This document shows, in pieces, positions 37,287 to 46,290 of a stretch of DNA of 64,000 nt. The first letter of the stretch is position 1. Every line of letters starts with the position of its first letter. The notes beneath the pieces are model-generated. The model was given only the letters and a program-made list of their open reading frames with translations. It was not told the DNA's origin and made no database searches. The translations under genes and the position numbers were made by a program. This DNA is from Bowdeniella nasicola (lineage in GTDB: Bacteria; Actinomycetota; Actinomycetes; Actinomycetales; Actinomycetaceae), in contig NZ_FNQV01000005.1 in assembly GCF_900107735.1 (NCBI RefSeq), positions 62,001 through 126,000 on the forward strand, read 5' to 3'.

Positions 37287-37946
37287 GTGCGGATCGCGAT
37301 TGTCGATGACCACGCCATGGTGCGGGCCGGCGTCAAGGCTCAGCTGGAGGCGCTGCGCGAGGACTATCAGGTCGTCGCGGAGGCTGGAAACGTCACCGAG
37401 GCGGTGCGTGTCCTCGTCTCGACCCCGTGCGACATCGTCCTGCTCGACGTCCATTTGCCGGGCGGCGACGGGGGCGGAGGCGCGGAGGTCGCCCGGAGCG
37501 TCCTTGCCCATAGCGATATTGAACGGCCACAGTTCTTGGCGCTGTCGGTTTCCGACGCCGCCGAAGACGTTGTCTCTGTCATTCGCGCCGGGGCGCGGGG
37601 GTATGTCACGAAGTCGGTGACGGCGACCGATCTCGTCGAAGCAATCGAGCGAGTTGCTGCAGGAGATGCTTACTTCTCACCGCGACTCGCCGGATTCGTC
37701 TTGGATGCGTTCGGAACCGCCCACCAGGACGTGGCCCAGCGTGATGAAGAATTGGATCGGCTCTCTGCCAGGGAGCAGGAAGTCATGCGACTCATCGCGC
37801 GAGGATTTGCTTATAAAGAGGTGGCAGCCGAGCTGTTCATCTCGATCAAGACGGTCGAATCTCACGTTTCTGCCGTCCTTCGCAAGCTTCAGCTCTCCAA
37901 TCGTTATGAATTATCCCGATGGGCGGCAGCTCGCGGGATCGAGTGA
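37287..37946 (+). CDS. NarL/LuxR-family response regulator
   Basis: 219 residues. The receiver domain has acidic residues in IAIVDDHAMVRAG and the phosphoacceptor Asp in DIVLLDVHLPGG. A glycine-rich loop (GGDGGGGAEV) follows that Asp. The C-terminal LuxR helix-turn-helix (LSAREQEVMRLIARGFAYKE, then FISIKTVESHVSAVLRKLQL) is complete. The GTG start abuts the kinase stop (TAGGTG). It probably binds the CCCTGATT repeats between the two PspC operons. Confidence 0.92.
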   Translation: MRIAIVDDHAMVRAGVKAQLEALREDYQVVAEAGNVTEAVRVLVSTPCDIVLLDVHLPGGDGGGGAEVARSVLAHSDIERPQFLALSVSDAAEDVVSVIRAGARGYVTKSVTATDLVEAIERVAAGDAYFSPRLAGFVLDAFGTAHQDVAQRDEELDRLSAREQEVMRLIARGFAYKEVAAELFISIKTVESHVSAVLRKLQLSNRYELSRWAAARGIE

Positions 37947-37971
37947 CCAACGCGTGCGATAGGCTCGTTTT

Positions 37972-38316
37972 GTGAACACACTTGTCAACATCCTGCTCGT
38001 CTTCCACCTCCTCGCGATGGCGTACATTTTTGGCGGCTCTATTGCGGGACTAGCGCTCAAGCGCGTTCCCAAGGGTCTGATCCACGGCGCACTGACCGCT
38101 CTTGCGGTGGGTGTCCTGATGGTCGTGGTGCGCGAATTCCAAGACGGTGTCACCGTCAACCACATGAAGATCGGCATCAAACTCATCGTGACCTTGGCCG
38201 TCTGCTACTTCGCATGGCGCGCCGAAAAACGCGAGAACCCCGAGGCGGCACGAACCGACCTCATTGCCGCTGCGGGACTCACTGCCGCAAACGTCGCCAT
38301 CGCCGCAATCGTCTAA
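37972..38316 (+). CDS. Small integral membrane protein, unknown function
   Basis: 114 residues with about four membrane helices (NILLVFHLLAMAYIFGGSIA; ALTALAVGVLMVVV; IKLIVTLAVCYFAW; AAGLTAANVAIAAIV). It matches a conserved actinobacterial membrane protein often seen beside uvrD/pcrA, but no function is known to me. The GTG start lies 6 nt after TAGGCT (37960-37965), predicting a leaderless mRNA. Confidence 0.75.
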   Translation: MNTLVNILLVFHLLAMAYIFGGSIAGLALKRVPKGLIHGALTALAVGVLMVVVREFQDGVTVNHMKIGIKLIVTLAVCYFAWRAEKRENPEAARTDLIAAAGLTAANVAIAAIV

Positions 38317-38384
38317 CCGTATTCGACTGCCTCGTCCCGCCCTGCCATCCGGTAGTGGTGGGGCGAAGTCGTTAGCGTTAAGCC

Positions 38385-38864
38385 ATGGAACAACTCGACA
38401 TCCTCGTGACGCTTGCGTGCATCATCGGCGTCATCGGAGCGATCGTTCAGATTTATCCCGGGCTGCTCATCGTCAGCCTGGCGGTTGGTATCTGGGGTGC
38501 GGTCACCCAGGGCCCGTGGGGCTGGGCGATGCTGGCCGCGGCTATCCTCACCTTCATCGTGGCATCGGTGGGAAAGTACATCCTGGCTGGAAAGCGCCTC
38601 AAGAATGCGGGCGTGGCCAATTCCTCCATGATGATTGGCGGGGTGCTTGCCGTTGTTGGGTTCTTCGTCATTCCGGTCATCGGTGCAGTTGTGGGCTTTG
38701 TTGCCGGGGTCTACCTTGGTGAGGCACGCCGATCACGCTCCGGCCAGCAAGCCTGGCAGTCCACAGTGCACGCCTTAAAGTCTGTCGGGCTCGCTATCCT
38801 GGTGGAGCTATTCGCTGCCCTCGCTCTCTCAGCTGCGTGGGGTTGGGCCGCGTGGATGACCTAG
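38385..38864 (+). CDS. DUF456 membrane protein
   Basis: 159 residues. Glycine-rich membrane segments (IIGVIGAIVQIYPGLLIVSL; MIGGVLAVVGFFVIPVIGAV followed by VGFVAGVYLGE) match DUF456, whose G-x-x-x-G helices resemble glycine-zipper proteins. Function is unknown. TAGCGT (38373-38378) ends 6 nt before the ATG (leaderless). It is followed after 7 nt by pcrA and probably co-transcribed. Confidence 0.85.
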   Translation: MEQLDILVTLACIIGVIGAIVQIYPGLLIVSLAVGIWGAVTQGPWGWAMLAAAILTFIVASVGKYILAGKRLKNAGVANSSMMIGGVLAVVGFFVIPVIGAVVGFVAGVYLGEARRSRSGQQAWQSTVHALKSVGLAILVELFAALALSAAWGWAAWMT

Positions 38865-38871
38865 AGGAACT

Positions 38872-41253
38872 ATGGATTCGCTTTTTGATGAACTGGTAGC
38901 GGCGGCCCGCGCCTCCGCTCCCTTACCGGCCGCTGCGAACTGGGACGACCCGGATAGTTCGCGCGAAGCGGAGACCGACGCCTCCGAACTGCTGCGTGGC
39001 CTTAACCCGCAACAGCATGAGGCCGTTGTCCATTCGGGCTCGCCGCTCCTGGTCGTTGCGGGCGCTGGCTCGGGAAAAACCAAGGTCCTCACGCATCGCA
39101 TCGCCTATGCGCTTGCGACAGGGCGCGCACGAGCCGACCAGATCATCGCCATCACCTTTACCAATAAGGCTGCCGCCGAGATGCGGGAGCGGGTTCGCGC
39201 GCTCGTGGGACCGCAGGCTGGGCGAATGTGGGTTTCGACGTTCCACTCCGCATGCGTGCGGATCTTGCGCCGCGAATACCGCGACGTACCGATTCGTTCG
39301 ACCTTCAGTGTGTACGACATGCAGGACGCTCAACGGTTGATGGCGCTGACCTGCAAGCGGATGAACTTGGATCCCAAGCAGTTCAATCCCAAGATGTTCT
39401 CGCGCCGAGTTTCGGATTTCAAAAACGAACTTATTACCCCGTCACAGGCCTTGGCGCAGGCTCGCACCGATATCGAAAAGACCATCGCTGAGGCCTATCG
39501 GCTCTATAACGAGGCCCTACAGCAAGCGCACGCCATGGACTTCGATGACCTCATCATGCGCACGGTCCAGTTGCTGCAGAATAATCCCCAGGTCGCGCGC
39601 ACCTATCGGCGCCGATTCCGACACGTCCTTGTCGACGAGTACCAGGACACGAATCACGCCCAGTACATGCTGGTACGTGCACTCGTGGGGGACGAGGACG
39701 ACGATGCCGGTGTTGCTCCGGCAGAGCTCACGGTCGTGGGAGATTCCGACCAGTCGATCTACGCATTTCGGGGTGCGACCATCCGAAATATCGAGGAGTT
39801 CGAAAAAGACTACCCCGATGCTCACACCGTGGTGCTCGAACAAAACTACCGATCCACGCAGAACATTCTGTCGGCTGCTAATGCTGTCATTGCGGCGAAT
39901 TCCGGTCGCCGTGCCAAACGGCTGTGGACGGACTCTGGCGACGGCGCCAAGGTTGTCGGGTACGCCGCGGACTCCGAGCACGATGAGGCACGCTTCATCG
40001 CTCGGGAGATCGATGCGCTCACCGATTCGGGAGTGAACCCGGGAGACGTAGCAATCTTCTATCGCACGAATGCTCAATCGCGCGCGCTCGAAGAGATCTT
40101 CATCCGAACCGGCCTGCCATACCGAGTCGTGGGCGGCACGAGGTTTTATGAACGAAAAGAAATCAAGGACGCCCTCGCCTATTTGAGAGCCATCGCGAAC
40201 CCGGATGACTCGGTTTCCATCCGTCGCATCTTCAACACTCCACGGCGCGGCTTAGGCGACAAGGCCGAGGCAACGCTGGCCGCGTACGCACACGATCGCG
40301 GCATCTCCTTCGGTTCGGCGATTGCGGCTGCAGTCGAGGGCGAGATACCGGGTCTCGCTGCACGCACACTCAATGCCCTGCGCGACTTTTACGCCACTCT
40401 CACGGAAGTGCGCGACTTCGCTGAGGATGCCACACCAGCCGAGATTCTAGACGCCATCTTGGATCGATCCGGCTACGTTGCGACCTTGCGCGCCTCGGAT
40501 GATCCGCAGGATGAGACCCGAGTCGAAAATCTCGCAGAACTGCATGCGGTGGCAGCTGAATTTCTCGAGACCCAACCCGAGGGAGATCTCGGTGATTTCC
40601 TCGAACGAGTAGCCCTGGTAGCGGACTCCGACTCGATTCCAGGTGACGAAGCCGGCCAGATCACTCTGATGACGGTCCACACGGCCAAGGGATTGGAATT
40701 CCCCGTTGTCTTCGCCTCCGGTATGGAGGATGGGACGTTCCCACATGCCCGCTCCATCGACGACGCGACGCAGCTCGCTGAAGAACGGCGCTTGGCCTAT
40801 GTCGCCCTCACCCGAGCGCGCGAGCGCCTCTATGTCACTCGCGCGGCAGTTCGCTCCGCCTGGGGAATGCCTCAGGACCTGCCACCTTCGCGTTTCCTCA
40901 CCGCTATTCCCGACGACGTCCTAGATTGGCGACGAGAAGTGGCCGGCAATGAGGCATTGCGCGCGAGTTCCACTTCTCGCAGCCCGCTCTCGTTCGGCAG
41001 CGGGTACACCCCCAAGGCATCCGCCGTGCGAACGGTGCAACGAGCAGGCGTGCAACGGTCAGCGGAAAAGGACGAGGCAGCGATCCCAGCGCTTGCCGCG
41101 GGCGATCGGGTGTTGCATGATTCCTACGGACTCGGCACGGTCTTGGAAGTCACGGGACAGGGGAGGCGAGCCGTCGCAAATGTCGATTTCGGCGACGGTG
41201 CAGTCAAGAAGTTGATGCTTCGCTATGCGCCACTGACGAAGCTCGAAGTATAG
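38872..41253 (+). CDS. pcrA: UvrD/PcrA-type superfamily 1A DNA helicase
   Basis: 793 residues. All SF1 motifs are visible: the Q-motif LNPQQHEAV, motif I VVAGAGSGKTKVLTHRIAYA, motif II VDEYQDTN, motif III GDSDQSIYAFRGA, motif IV YRSTQN, motif V MTVHTAKGLEFPVVF and motif VI YVALTRARERLY. The C-terminal Tudor-like segment (GDRVLHDSYGLGTVLEV) that contacts RNA polymerase in PcrA is present. It unwinds DNA 3' to 5' in repair and in resolving replication-transcription conflicts. AGAGGAA precedes the ATG; the gene follows DUF456. Confidence 0.97.
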   Translation: MDSLFDELVAAARASAPLPAAANWDDPDSSREAETDASELLRGLNPQQHEAVVHSGSPLLVVAGAGSGKTKVLTHRIAYALATGRARADQIIAITFTNKAAAEMRERVRALVGPQAGRMWVSTFHSACVRILRREYRDVPIRSTFSVYDMQDAQRLMALTCKRMNLDPKQFNPKMFSRRVSDFKNELITPSQALAQARTDIEKTIAEAYRLYNEALQQAHAMDFDDLIMRTVQLLQNNPQVARTYRRRFRHVLVDEYQDTNHAQYMLVRALVGDEDDDAGVAPAELTVVGDSDQSIYAFRGATIRNIEEFEKDYPDAHTVVLEQNYRSTQNILSAANAVIAANSGRRAKRLWTDSGDGAKVVGYAADSEHDEARFIAREIDALTDSGVNPGDVAIFYRTNAQSRALEEIFIRTGLPYRVVGGTRFYERKEIKDALAYLRAIANPDDSVSIRRIFNTPRRGLGDKAEATLAAYAHDRGISFGSAIAAAVEGEIPGLAARTLNALRDFYATLTEVRDFAEDATPAEILDAILDRSGYVATLRASDDPQDETRVENLAELHAVAAEFLETQPEGDLGDFLERVALVADSDSIPGDEAGQITLMTVHTAKGLEFPVVFASGMEDGTFPHARSIDDATQLAEERRLAYVALTRARERLYVTRAAVRSAWGMPQDLPPSRFLTAIPDDVLDWRREVAGNEALRASSTSRSPLSFGSGYTPKASAVRTVQRAGVQRSAEKDEAAIPALAAGDRVLHDSYGLGTVLEVTGQGRRAVANVDFGDGAVKKLMLRYAPLTKLEV

Positions 41254-41307
41254 CCGTCCCGGCGCGCCCAACTACACCACCCTCAAGCTGAGCTTTAACC
41301 TTGAACC

Positions 41308-43284
41308 GTGGCGACACGTGTTCACCAGGCACGCGCACCGCGCGCGGCGCGGCAGCCAGGAGGCTACCGGGAGATCTCACCGGGGGATCGGCCAAAGATC
41401 ATCCCCGGCCTCGATGGCCTGCGTGCCCTCGCTATCATCTCTGTTCTCATCTATCACCTGCGGCCGCAAACCTTAACCGGCGGATTCATCGGTGTCGACA
41501 TCTTCTTCGTCGTCTCCGGGTTCCTTATTACGACCCTCCTGCTGCGCGAGGTCTCCAGCCGGGGTTTCATCGATTTGAAGGGGTTTTGGACTCGTCGTGC
41601 CCGGCGGCTGATCCCCGCGCTCGTCGTGTGTGTGCTGGTATCGGTCACGGCAGCCTATTTCGTCGGGGGCGATCTCCTTGTCGGCATCGGGCGGCAGACC
41701 CTTGGTGCCCTAACGTTTTCGAATAACTGGCTCGAAATTGGCGCCGGAACCTCCTATTTCGCGCGCACGTCTCCACAGCTCTTTGTCAATTTTTGGTCTC
41801 TCGCCGTCGAGGAACAGTTCTACCTGCTGTGGCCTATCATCGTGGCATTCATGCTGGCCGCGACGAAATCCTCCTCGACGCGAGTGCGCATCGTGTTCGC
41901 CGTCGCAGCCGGTTCGGCCATCTGGATGGCAATCAACGCCGTCCCAGGGCAGGATGCTACCCGCGCCTATTACGGCACCGACACACACCTTTTCGGTCTT
42001 ATGTTTGGAGCGGCTCTCGCCTTTGCCTGGGGCCGCTATTCCGTGCTCGATACCCGCCTATGGCACCGTTGGCGGATTCCGGCCTCGCTCCTTGCGGCAG
42101 TTATCCTCGCAACGCTGCTTGTGACCGTGACCGAAGACGCGATCTGGACATTCCGCGGTGGCCTCGTGCTGGCATCACTCGCCACCACCGTCATCATCGC
42201 CGCTGTGATCACGGGCAAGCATCCGTTTCTGCCCGTGATGGAAGCGTGGCCCGTGCGCTGGGTTGGGGAGCGCTCCTACGGGATCTACCTGTGGCACTGG
42301 CCCGTCATTCTCATTTTGGAAGCAATGACATCCTCAGTGGTGCCTGATTCTGCTGCGTCATGGGTGGTACGCGCTCTGGCACTTTCTCTTACGCTCTCAA
42401 TCGCGGCGGTCTCTTACCGGTATCTCGAGACCCCCATTCGACGGCACGGCTTCAAAGTCTGCATTGCGGATGCCATTGCCGCGCTGCGCTCCACCAGGCG
42501 ATGGCAGCCGCGAGCGATTGCCGCAACGGCCGGCGCCTGTCTGCTCGTGATGCCCGTGGCGATTGCGACGGCCCCCGAGAAGTCTGAAACCCAGATCCAG
42601 ATCGAGCAGGGCGAAAAGCTCCTGAAAGAAAAGGATGCCGCAGCGCCCCAGCCATCGGCCGAAAGCCCGGCATCGCCAGACGATACCGACGCCCACACCG
42701 GAGACGGGATCCACGACGATGGTGCTGGCACTGGAGATCCTGCAATCGTCTCGCCGACACTGAATACGACCGTGCCGAAGGGTGAGGAGATCTCGGCTTT
42801 CGGAGATTCGTTGCTCGTGACGACGATTCACGCGCTCGAGGACCGCTTCCCGGGTATTCGGGTCGATGCAAAATCGAGCAGGCAGTGGCCCGAAGGGCTA
42901 ACCCGGATACGAACCGCGTTAGATGAGGGCTCAGTTCGGCGCGGCGTCGTCATTGCTCTCGGGACAAACGCTGGGCTACCGGAGCCGGACCTGCTGCGCG
43001 ATGCGCTGGATTCGCTTGGCACCGAGCGACTCGTCGTGGTGGTCAATATCTACGGTAAATCCACCTGGACTGACGCCGTGAACGAGGATATTGCGCGCAT
43101 CGCCAACGAATACGCGAACGTGACGGTGGCAGATTGGCATACCGCAATAGGCGAGCATCGCGCCCTGTTGCAGGCCGACGGTGTCCACCCGGGAATTGAG
43201 GGTGCTCACCTGTATGCGGACACCATCAAGGACTCCTTTGCCGAGCTGGCAAAGAAAGCCGAGGCTGCCCAGCACGACCACTAG
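41308..43284 (+). CDS. Membrane O-acyltransferase fused to an SGNH hydrolase-like domain (OafA/AT3 type)
   Basis: 658 residues. An N-terminal acyltransferase-3 domain (about 30-395) contains FIGVDIFFVVSGFLITTLLL, the FWTRRARRLIPALV motif and FWSLAVEEQFYLLWP. A linker rich in Pro/Asp/Ala follows, then an SGNH domain whose blocks are AFGDSLLVT (Ser), IALGTNAGL (Asn) and DGVHPG (Asp-x-x-His). Such fusions O-acetylate cell-wall peptidoglycan, teichoic acid or capsule sugars, with transfer on the outer face. The GTG start is 6 nt after TAACCT (41296-41301), predicting a leaderless mRNA. The upstream pcrA stop is 54 bp away. Confidence 0.92.
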   Translation: MATRVHQARAPRAARQPGGYREISPGDRPKIIPGLDGLRALAIISVLIYHLRPQTLTGGFIGVDIFFVVSGFLITTLLLREVSSRGFIDLKGFWTRRARRLIPALVVCVLVSVTAAYFVGGDLLVGIGRQTLGALTFSNNWLEIGAGTSYFARTSPQLFVNFWSLAVEEQFYLLWPIIVAFMLAATKSSSTRVRIVFAVAAGSAIWMAINAVPGQDATRAYYGTDTHLFGLMFGAALAFAWGRYSVLDTRLWHRWRIPASLLAAVILATLLVTVTEDAIWTFRGGLVLASLATTVIIAAVITGKHPFLPVMEAWPVRWVGERSYGIYLWHWPVILILEAMTSSVVPDSAASWVVRALALSLTLSIAAVSYRYLETPIRRHGFKVCIADAIAALRSTRRWQPRAIAATAGACLLVMPVAIATAPEKSETQIQIEQGEKLLKEKDAAAPQPSAESPASPDDTDAHTGDGIHDDGAGTGDPAIVSPTLNTTVPKGEEISAFGDSLLVTTIHALEDRFPGIRVDAKSSRQWPEGLTRIRTALDEGSVRRGVVIALGTNAGLPEPDLLRDALDSLGTERLVVVVNIYGKSTWTDAVNEDIARIANEYANVTVADWHTAIGEHRALLQADGVHPGIEGAHLYADTIKDSFAELAKKAEAAQHDH

Positions 43285-43425
43285 GTGTGCCATTCGTCAT
43301 AGGTCTTTGGTCCGTACCACACTCGAGACGATTCACTGCGCAATTGCCCCAACCCCGGATAGGCTGTCCCTAGATGTCTTGATGTCGAGGCATTTTTTAT
43401 CCGATCACGGAAGGACTTAAGAAGC

Positions 43426-44589
43426 GTGGATCTCTTCGAGTACCAGGCTCGGGACCTCTTCGACAAGCATGGCGTACCGGTGCTCAGGGGCATCGTCGCG
43501 ACCACGCCAGAAGAGGCTCGCAAGGCAGCGGAGGACCTCGGTGGTGGCACCGTCGTCGTCAAGGCCCAGGTCAAGACCGGTGGCCGCGGCAAGGCGGGCG
43601 GCGTCAAGCTCGCTCACTCGCCGGAAGAAGCCGAAGAGGCCGCCAAGGCCATCCTCGGGATGGATATTAAGGGCCACACCGTCCACAAGGTGATGGTGGC
43701 CGAAGGCGCGAAGATCGCTGAAGAGTATTACTTCTCCGTCCTGCTTGACCGTGCTGAGCGCCGCTACCTTGCGATGTGCTCGGTGGAAGGCGGCATGGAG
43801 ATCGAACAGCTCGCCGTCGCACGTCCCGAGGCGCTCGCGAAGGTCCCCGTCGACCCGAGCGTTGGTATCGATGACGCGAAGGCCCGCGAGATTGTGGACC
43901 AGGCCAACTTCCCGGACGAGCTCAAAGATGACGTTGTCGCGGTCATCTTGAAGCTGTGGGACGTCTACACCGGTGAGGACGCCACCCTCGTGGAAGTCAA
44001 CCCATTGGTGAAGACCGAGGACGGTCAGATCATCGCCCTCGATGGCAAGGTCTCGCTCGACGACAATGCGCGTTTCCGTCACCCTGAACACGAGGAACTC
44101 GTGGACAAGTCTGCGACGGACCCGCTCGAGATCAAGGCGCAGGAAGCCGACCTGAACTATGTCAAGCTCGACGGTGAAGTCGGCGTCATCGGTAACGGCG
44201 CCGGCCTCGTGATGTCGACCCTCGATGTTGTGGCCTACGCAGGCGAAAAGTATGGCGTAGGTCCCGCAAACTTCCTCGACATTGGTGGCGGTGCCTCCGC
44301 AGAGGTCATGGCCGCCGGCCTGGACGTCATCCTCGGCGATGAGCAGGTCAAGTCCGTGTTTGTGAACGTCTTTGGCGGTATTACCGCGTGTGATGCCGTG
44401 GCCAACGGCATTGTCAAGGCGCTCGAAATGCTCGGTGATCAGGCTTCCAAGCCGCTCGTGGTGCGTCTCGATGGCAACAACGTCGAGGAAGGGCGCGCAA
44501 TCCTCGCGCAGGCGAACCACCCGCTCGTGACCATGGCAGATACGATGGACGGCGCTGCGGCCAAGGCCGCCGAGCTGGCCGCGAAGTAA
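43426..44589 (+). CDS. sucC: Succinate-CoA ligase (ADP-forming) beta subunit
   Basis: 387 residues. An ATP-grasp domain runs over the first 240 residues ([34 protein letters not shown]), followed by the CoA-ligase domain ([31 protein letters not shown]). With SucD it makes succinate, CoA and ATP from succinyl-CoA. The GTG start has GGAAGG about 12 nt upstream. sucD follows after 18 nt with its own ribosome site (GACGGGAAAG). Confidence 0.97.
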   Translation: MDLFEYQARDLFDKHGVPVLRGIVATTPEEARKAAEDLGGGTVVVKAQVKTGGRGKAGGVKLAHSPEEAEEAAKAILGMDIKGHTVHKVMVAEGAKIAEEYYFSVLLDRAERRYLAMCSVEGGMEIEQLAVARPEALAKVPVDPSVGIDDAKAREIVDQANFPDELKDDVVAVILKLWDVYTGEDATLVEVNPLVKTEDGQIIALDGKVSLDDNARFRHPEHEELVDKSATDPLEIKAQEADLNYVKLDGEVGVIGNGAGLVMSTLDVVAYAGEKYGVGPANFLDIGGGASAEVMAAGLDVILGDEQVKSVFVNVFGGITACDAVANGIVKALEMLGDQASKPLVVRLDGNNVEEGRAILAQANHPLVTMADTMDGAAAKAAELAAK

Positions 44590-44607
44590 GGACGGGAAAG
44601 CACTCAC

Positions 44608-45528
44608 ATGTCTGTTTACCTCGATGAAAACTCTAAGGTCATCGTCCAGGGCATGACCGGTTCGGAAGGGCAGAAGCACACCAAGCGCATGCTTGGCGCG
44701 GGCACGAATATCGTTGGTGGTGTGAACCCGCGCAAGGCGGGCACCTCGGTAACGTTCGATGTTGTTCCTGCTGGGCCCGCTGCCGACACCGTTGAAGCCG
44801 GCGAAAAGGACATCCCCGTCTACGGGACGGTCGCCGAAGCCAAGGAAGCTACCGGTGCCAACGTTTCGGTGATCTTCGTGCCGCCGGCATTTACCAAGTC
44901 CGCGGTTATCGAAGCCGTCGATGCGGGTATCCCGCTCGTCGTTATCATCACGGAAGGCGTCCCGGTTGCGGACACCTCGGAGTTCTTCTCCTACGCCCAA
45001 TCGAAGGGTGTTCGCCTTATCGGCCCGAACTGCCCGGGCATCATCTCACCCGGAAAGTCCAATGTCGGTATTACCCCGCCGGATATCACCGGTCCGGGCA
45101 AGATTGGACTGGTCTCCAAGTCCGGCACCCTGACCTACCAGATGATGTACGAGCTGCGTGACATCGGCTTTACCACCTGCATCGGCATCGGTGGCGACCC
45201 GGTTATCGGCACGATTCACATCGATGCGCTGAAGGCGTTCGAGGAAGACCCCGAAACCGAGCTCATCGTGATGATTGGCGAAATCGGTGGCGACGCGGAA
45301 GAACGCGCAGCAGCCTACATCAAGGACAACGTCACGAAGCCGGTCGTTGGATACGTCGCTGGATTCACTGCTCCGGAGGGCAAGACCATGGGACACGCTG
45401 GAGCGATCGTCTCCGGGTCCTCCGGTACCGCTCAGGCGAAGAAGGAAGCGCTTGAGGCGGTCGGAGTCAAGGTTGGCAAGACCCCGACCGAAACCGCGAA
45501 CCTCGCTCGCGAGATTCTCAACGGCTAA
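44608..45528 (+). CDS. sucD: Succinate-CoA ligase (ADP-forming) alpha subunit
   Basis: 306 residues. The CoA-binding N-terminal domain ([20 protein letters not shown]) and the ligase domain, with the phosphorylated His in [18 protein letters not shown], are complete. [15 protein letters not shown] is the conserved middle block. It forms the alpha-beta enzyme with SucC, and the two genes are a classic operon. A strong terminator lies 7 bp beyond the stop. Confidence 0.97.
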   Translation: MSVYLDENSKVIVQGMTGSEGQKHTKRMLGAGTNIVGGVNPRKAGTSVTFDVVPAGPAADTVEAGEKDIPVYGTVAEAKEATGANVSVIFVPPAFTKSAVIEAVDAGIPLVVIITEGVPVADTSEFFSYAQSKGVRLIGPNCPGIISPGKSNVGITPPDITGPGKIGLVSKSGTLTYQMMYELRDIGFTTCIGIGGDPVIGTIHIDALKAFEEDPETELIVMIGEIGGDAEERAAAYIKDNVTKPVVGYVAGFTAPEGKTMGHAGAIVSGSSGTAQAKKEALEAVGVKVGKTPTETANLAREILNG

Positions 45529-45535
45529 CGTCCAG

Positions 45536-45580
45536 ACGCAGTGGCGCCGCCCAGGTTATTCCTGGGCGGCGCCACTGCGT
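45536..45580. terminator. Strong bidirectional intrinsic terminator after sucD
   Basis: A perfect 20-bp stem (45536-45555 with 45561-45580) and a 5-nt loop TTATT. It isolates the sucCD operon from the decayed region to its right. Confidence 0.85.
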
Positions 45581-45591
45581 TGGGCAGGGGA

Positions 45592-45900
45592 CTATGCTGC
45601 TTCAACTTCCCGGTCGCTCGTCTTGCGAGCAGCAAGACGTCCCCGCCAAGCCTGCCAGATAGGTTCCGGAGTCGGTGGCGTAAGGAGAGAGACCACCACG
45701 AAGACGACCAGGCTCGTGCCAAGGCCGATATAGATGGGCTCGTTTTCCAAGGGGCCGAACCAGAACATCCCGATGACGACGGCGATGGTGCCAGCAATCA
45801 TCGCTGTCCACGCGCCCGTCCCCGTCGCTCGCTTCTACAACAGTCCGCCAAGGATTGGCACGAACAAGCCACCAACGAGGAAGTCATATTCCAAGATCTT
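45592..45900 (-). pseudogene. 3' remnant of a sodium:solute symporter gene, with an in-frame TAG
   Basis: Reading the minus strand from 45900 gives YDFLVGGLFVPILGGLL, a TAG stop (45837-45835), then KRATGTGAWTAMIAG and a last membrane helix and tail ending at 45592. This is the C-terminal part of an SSS-family (PanF-like) symporter, where GGLxWKRAT-x-x-GAW is a conserved block. A Trp or Tyr codon has apparently become TAG. Upstream of 45900 the symporter sequence ends abruptly where a plus-strand aminotransferase fragment begins. No function is expected from about 100 codons. Confidence 0.75.
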
Positions 45901-46022
45901 TTCTCCCGGCGCTCGCGTGGGCTGGATCGCTGCACCACAGCCCGTGCACGAACGGCTCCAGGTGGCGTGTGAGTCCGTGTGCATCACGCCCTCCGTCCTC
46001 GCCCAGGAACTCTTTATTCCGT
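45884..46022 (+). pseudogene. Fragment of a PLP-dependent aminotransferase (fold type I)
   Basis: SYSKIFSPGARVGWIAAPQP at the start is the PLP-lysine block of class I/II aminotransferases (S-x-SK-x-x-x-PG-x-R-x-GW). It is followed by HERLQVACESVCITPSVLAQ, the next helices of the same family, before similarity stops. Neither a start nor the rest of the catalytic domain exists here. It overlaps the end of the symporter remnant by about 17 bp on the opposite strand, so the join is a rearrangement scar. Confidence 0.7.
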
Positions 46023-46023
46023 G

Positions 46024-46243
46024 TGCTACGGCCGCCGGGGTGAAGTGGAAGGACCCGTCGATCCCGTCGGAGGCTGTGTTTAAAGAGCGGATGATGGGCG
46101 GGGAGGTAGAACCGTGGATTCCGGCCTCGATTATGACGTGGGAGGCGGCCTCGGTTTCTATCGGTGAAATGAATACCGATGAGGGGCGCGAGTTTTGGAC
46201 CAGGTGTCCGGCCTCACCTCCCTACGAGTACCTCCACCCCTAG
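46024..46243 (+). pseudogene. Unidentified C-terminal coding fragment
   Basis: The plus-strand frame continues from the aminotransferase fragment as GVKWKDPSIPSEAV, then EVEPWIPASIMTWEAASV and ends PPYEYLHP at 46243. The composition (Trp, Pro and acidic residues) looks like real protein sequence, but I do not recognise a family. The frame could be the tail of a third broken gene fused at about 46,022. It has no start of its own. Confidence 0.4.
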
Positions 46244-46290
46244 CCTGTCGCCGCTGAGGCGCGGGGCTGTGGTGCCTAGACTTGGGGGCG

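Noticed and set aside
43417-45000. 527-codon minus-strand frame antisense to sucC and sucD.
   Set aside because: Shadow of the highly biased codons of sucCD; His/Asp/Gly-rich and lacks any recognisable family.
45734-46243. 169-codon plus-strand frame as a functional gene.
   Set aside because: Its first 50 codons are antisense to the symporter remnant and the rest is an aminotransferase fragment followed by unrelated sequence; treated as fused remnants.
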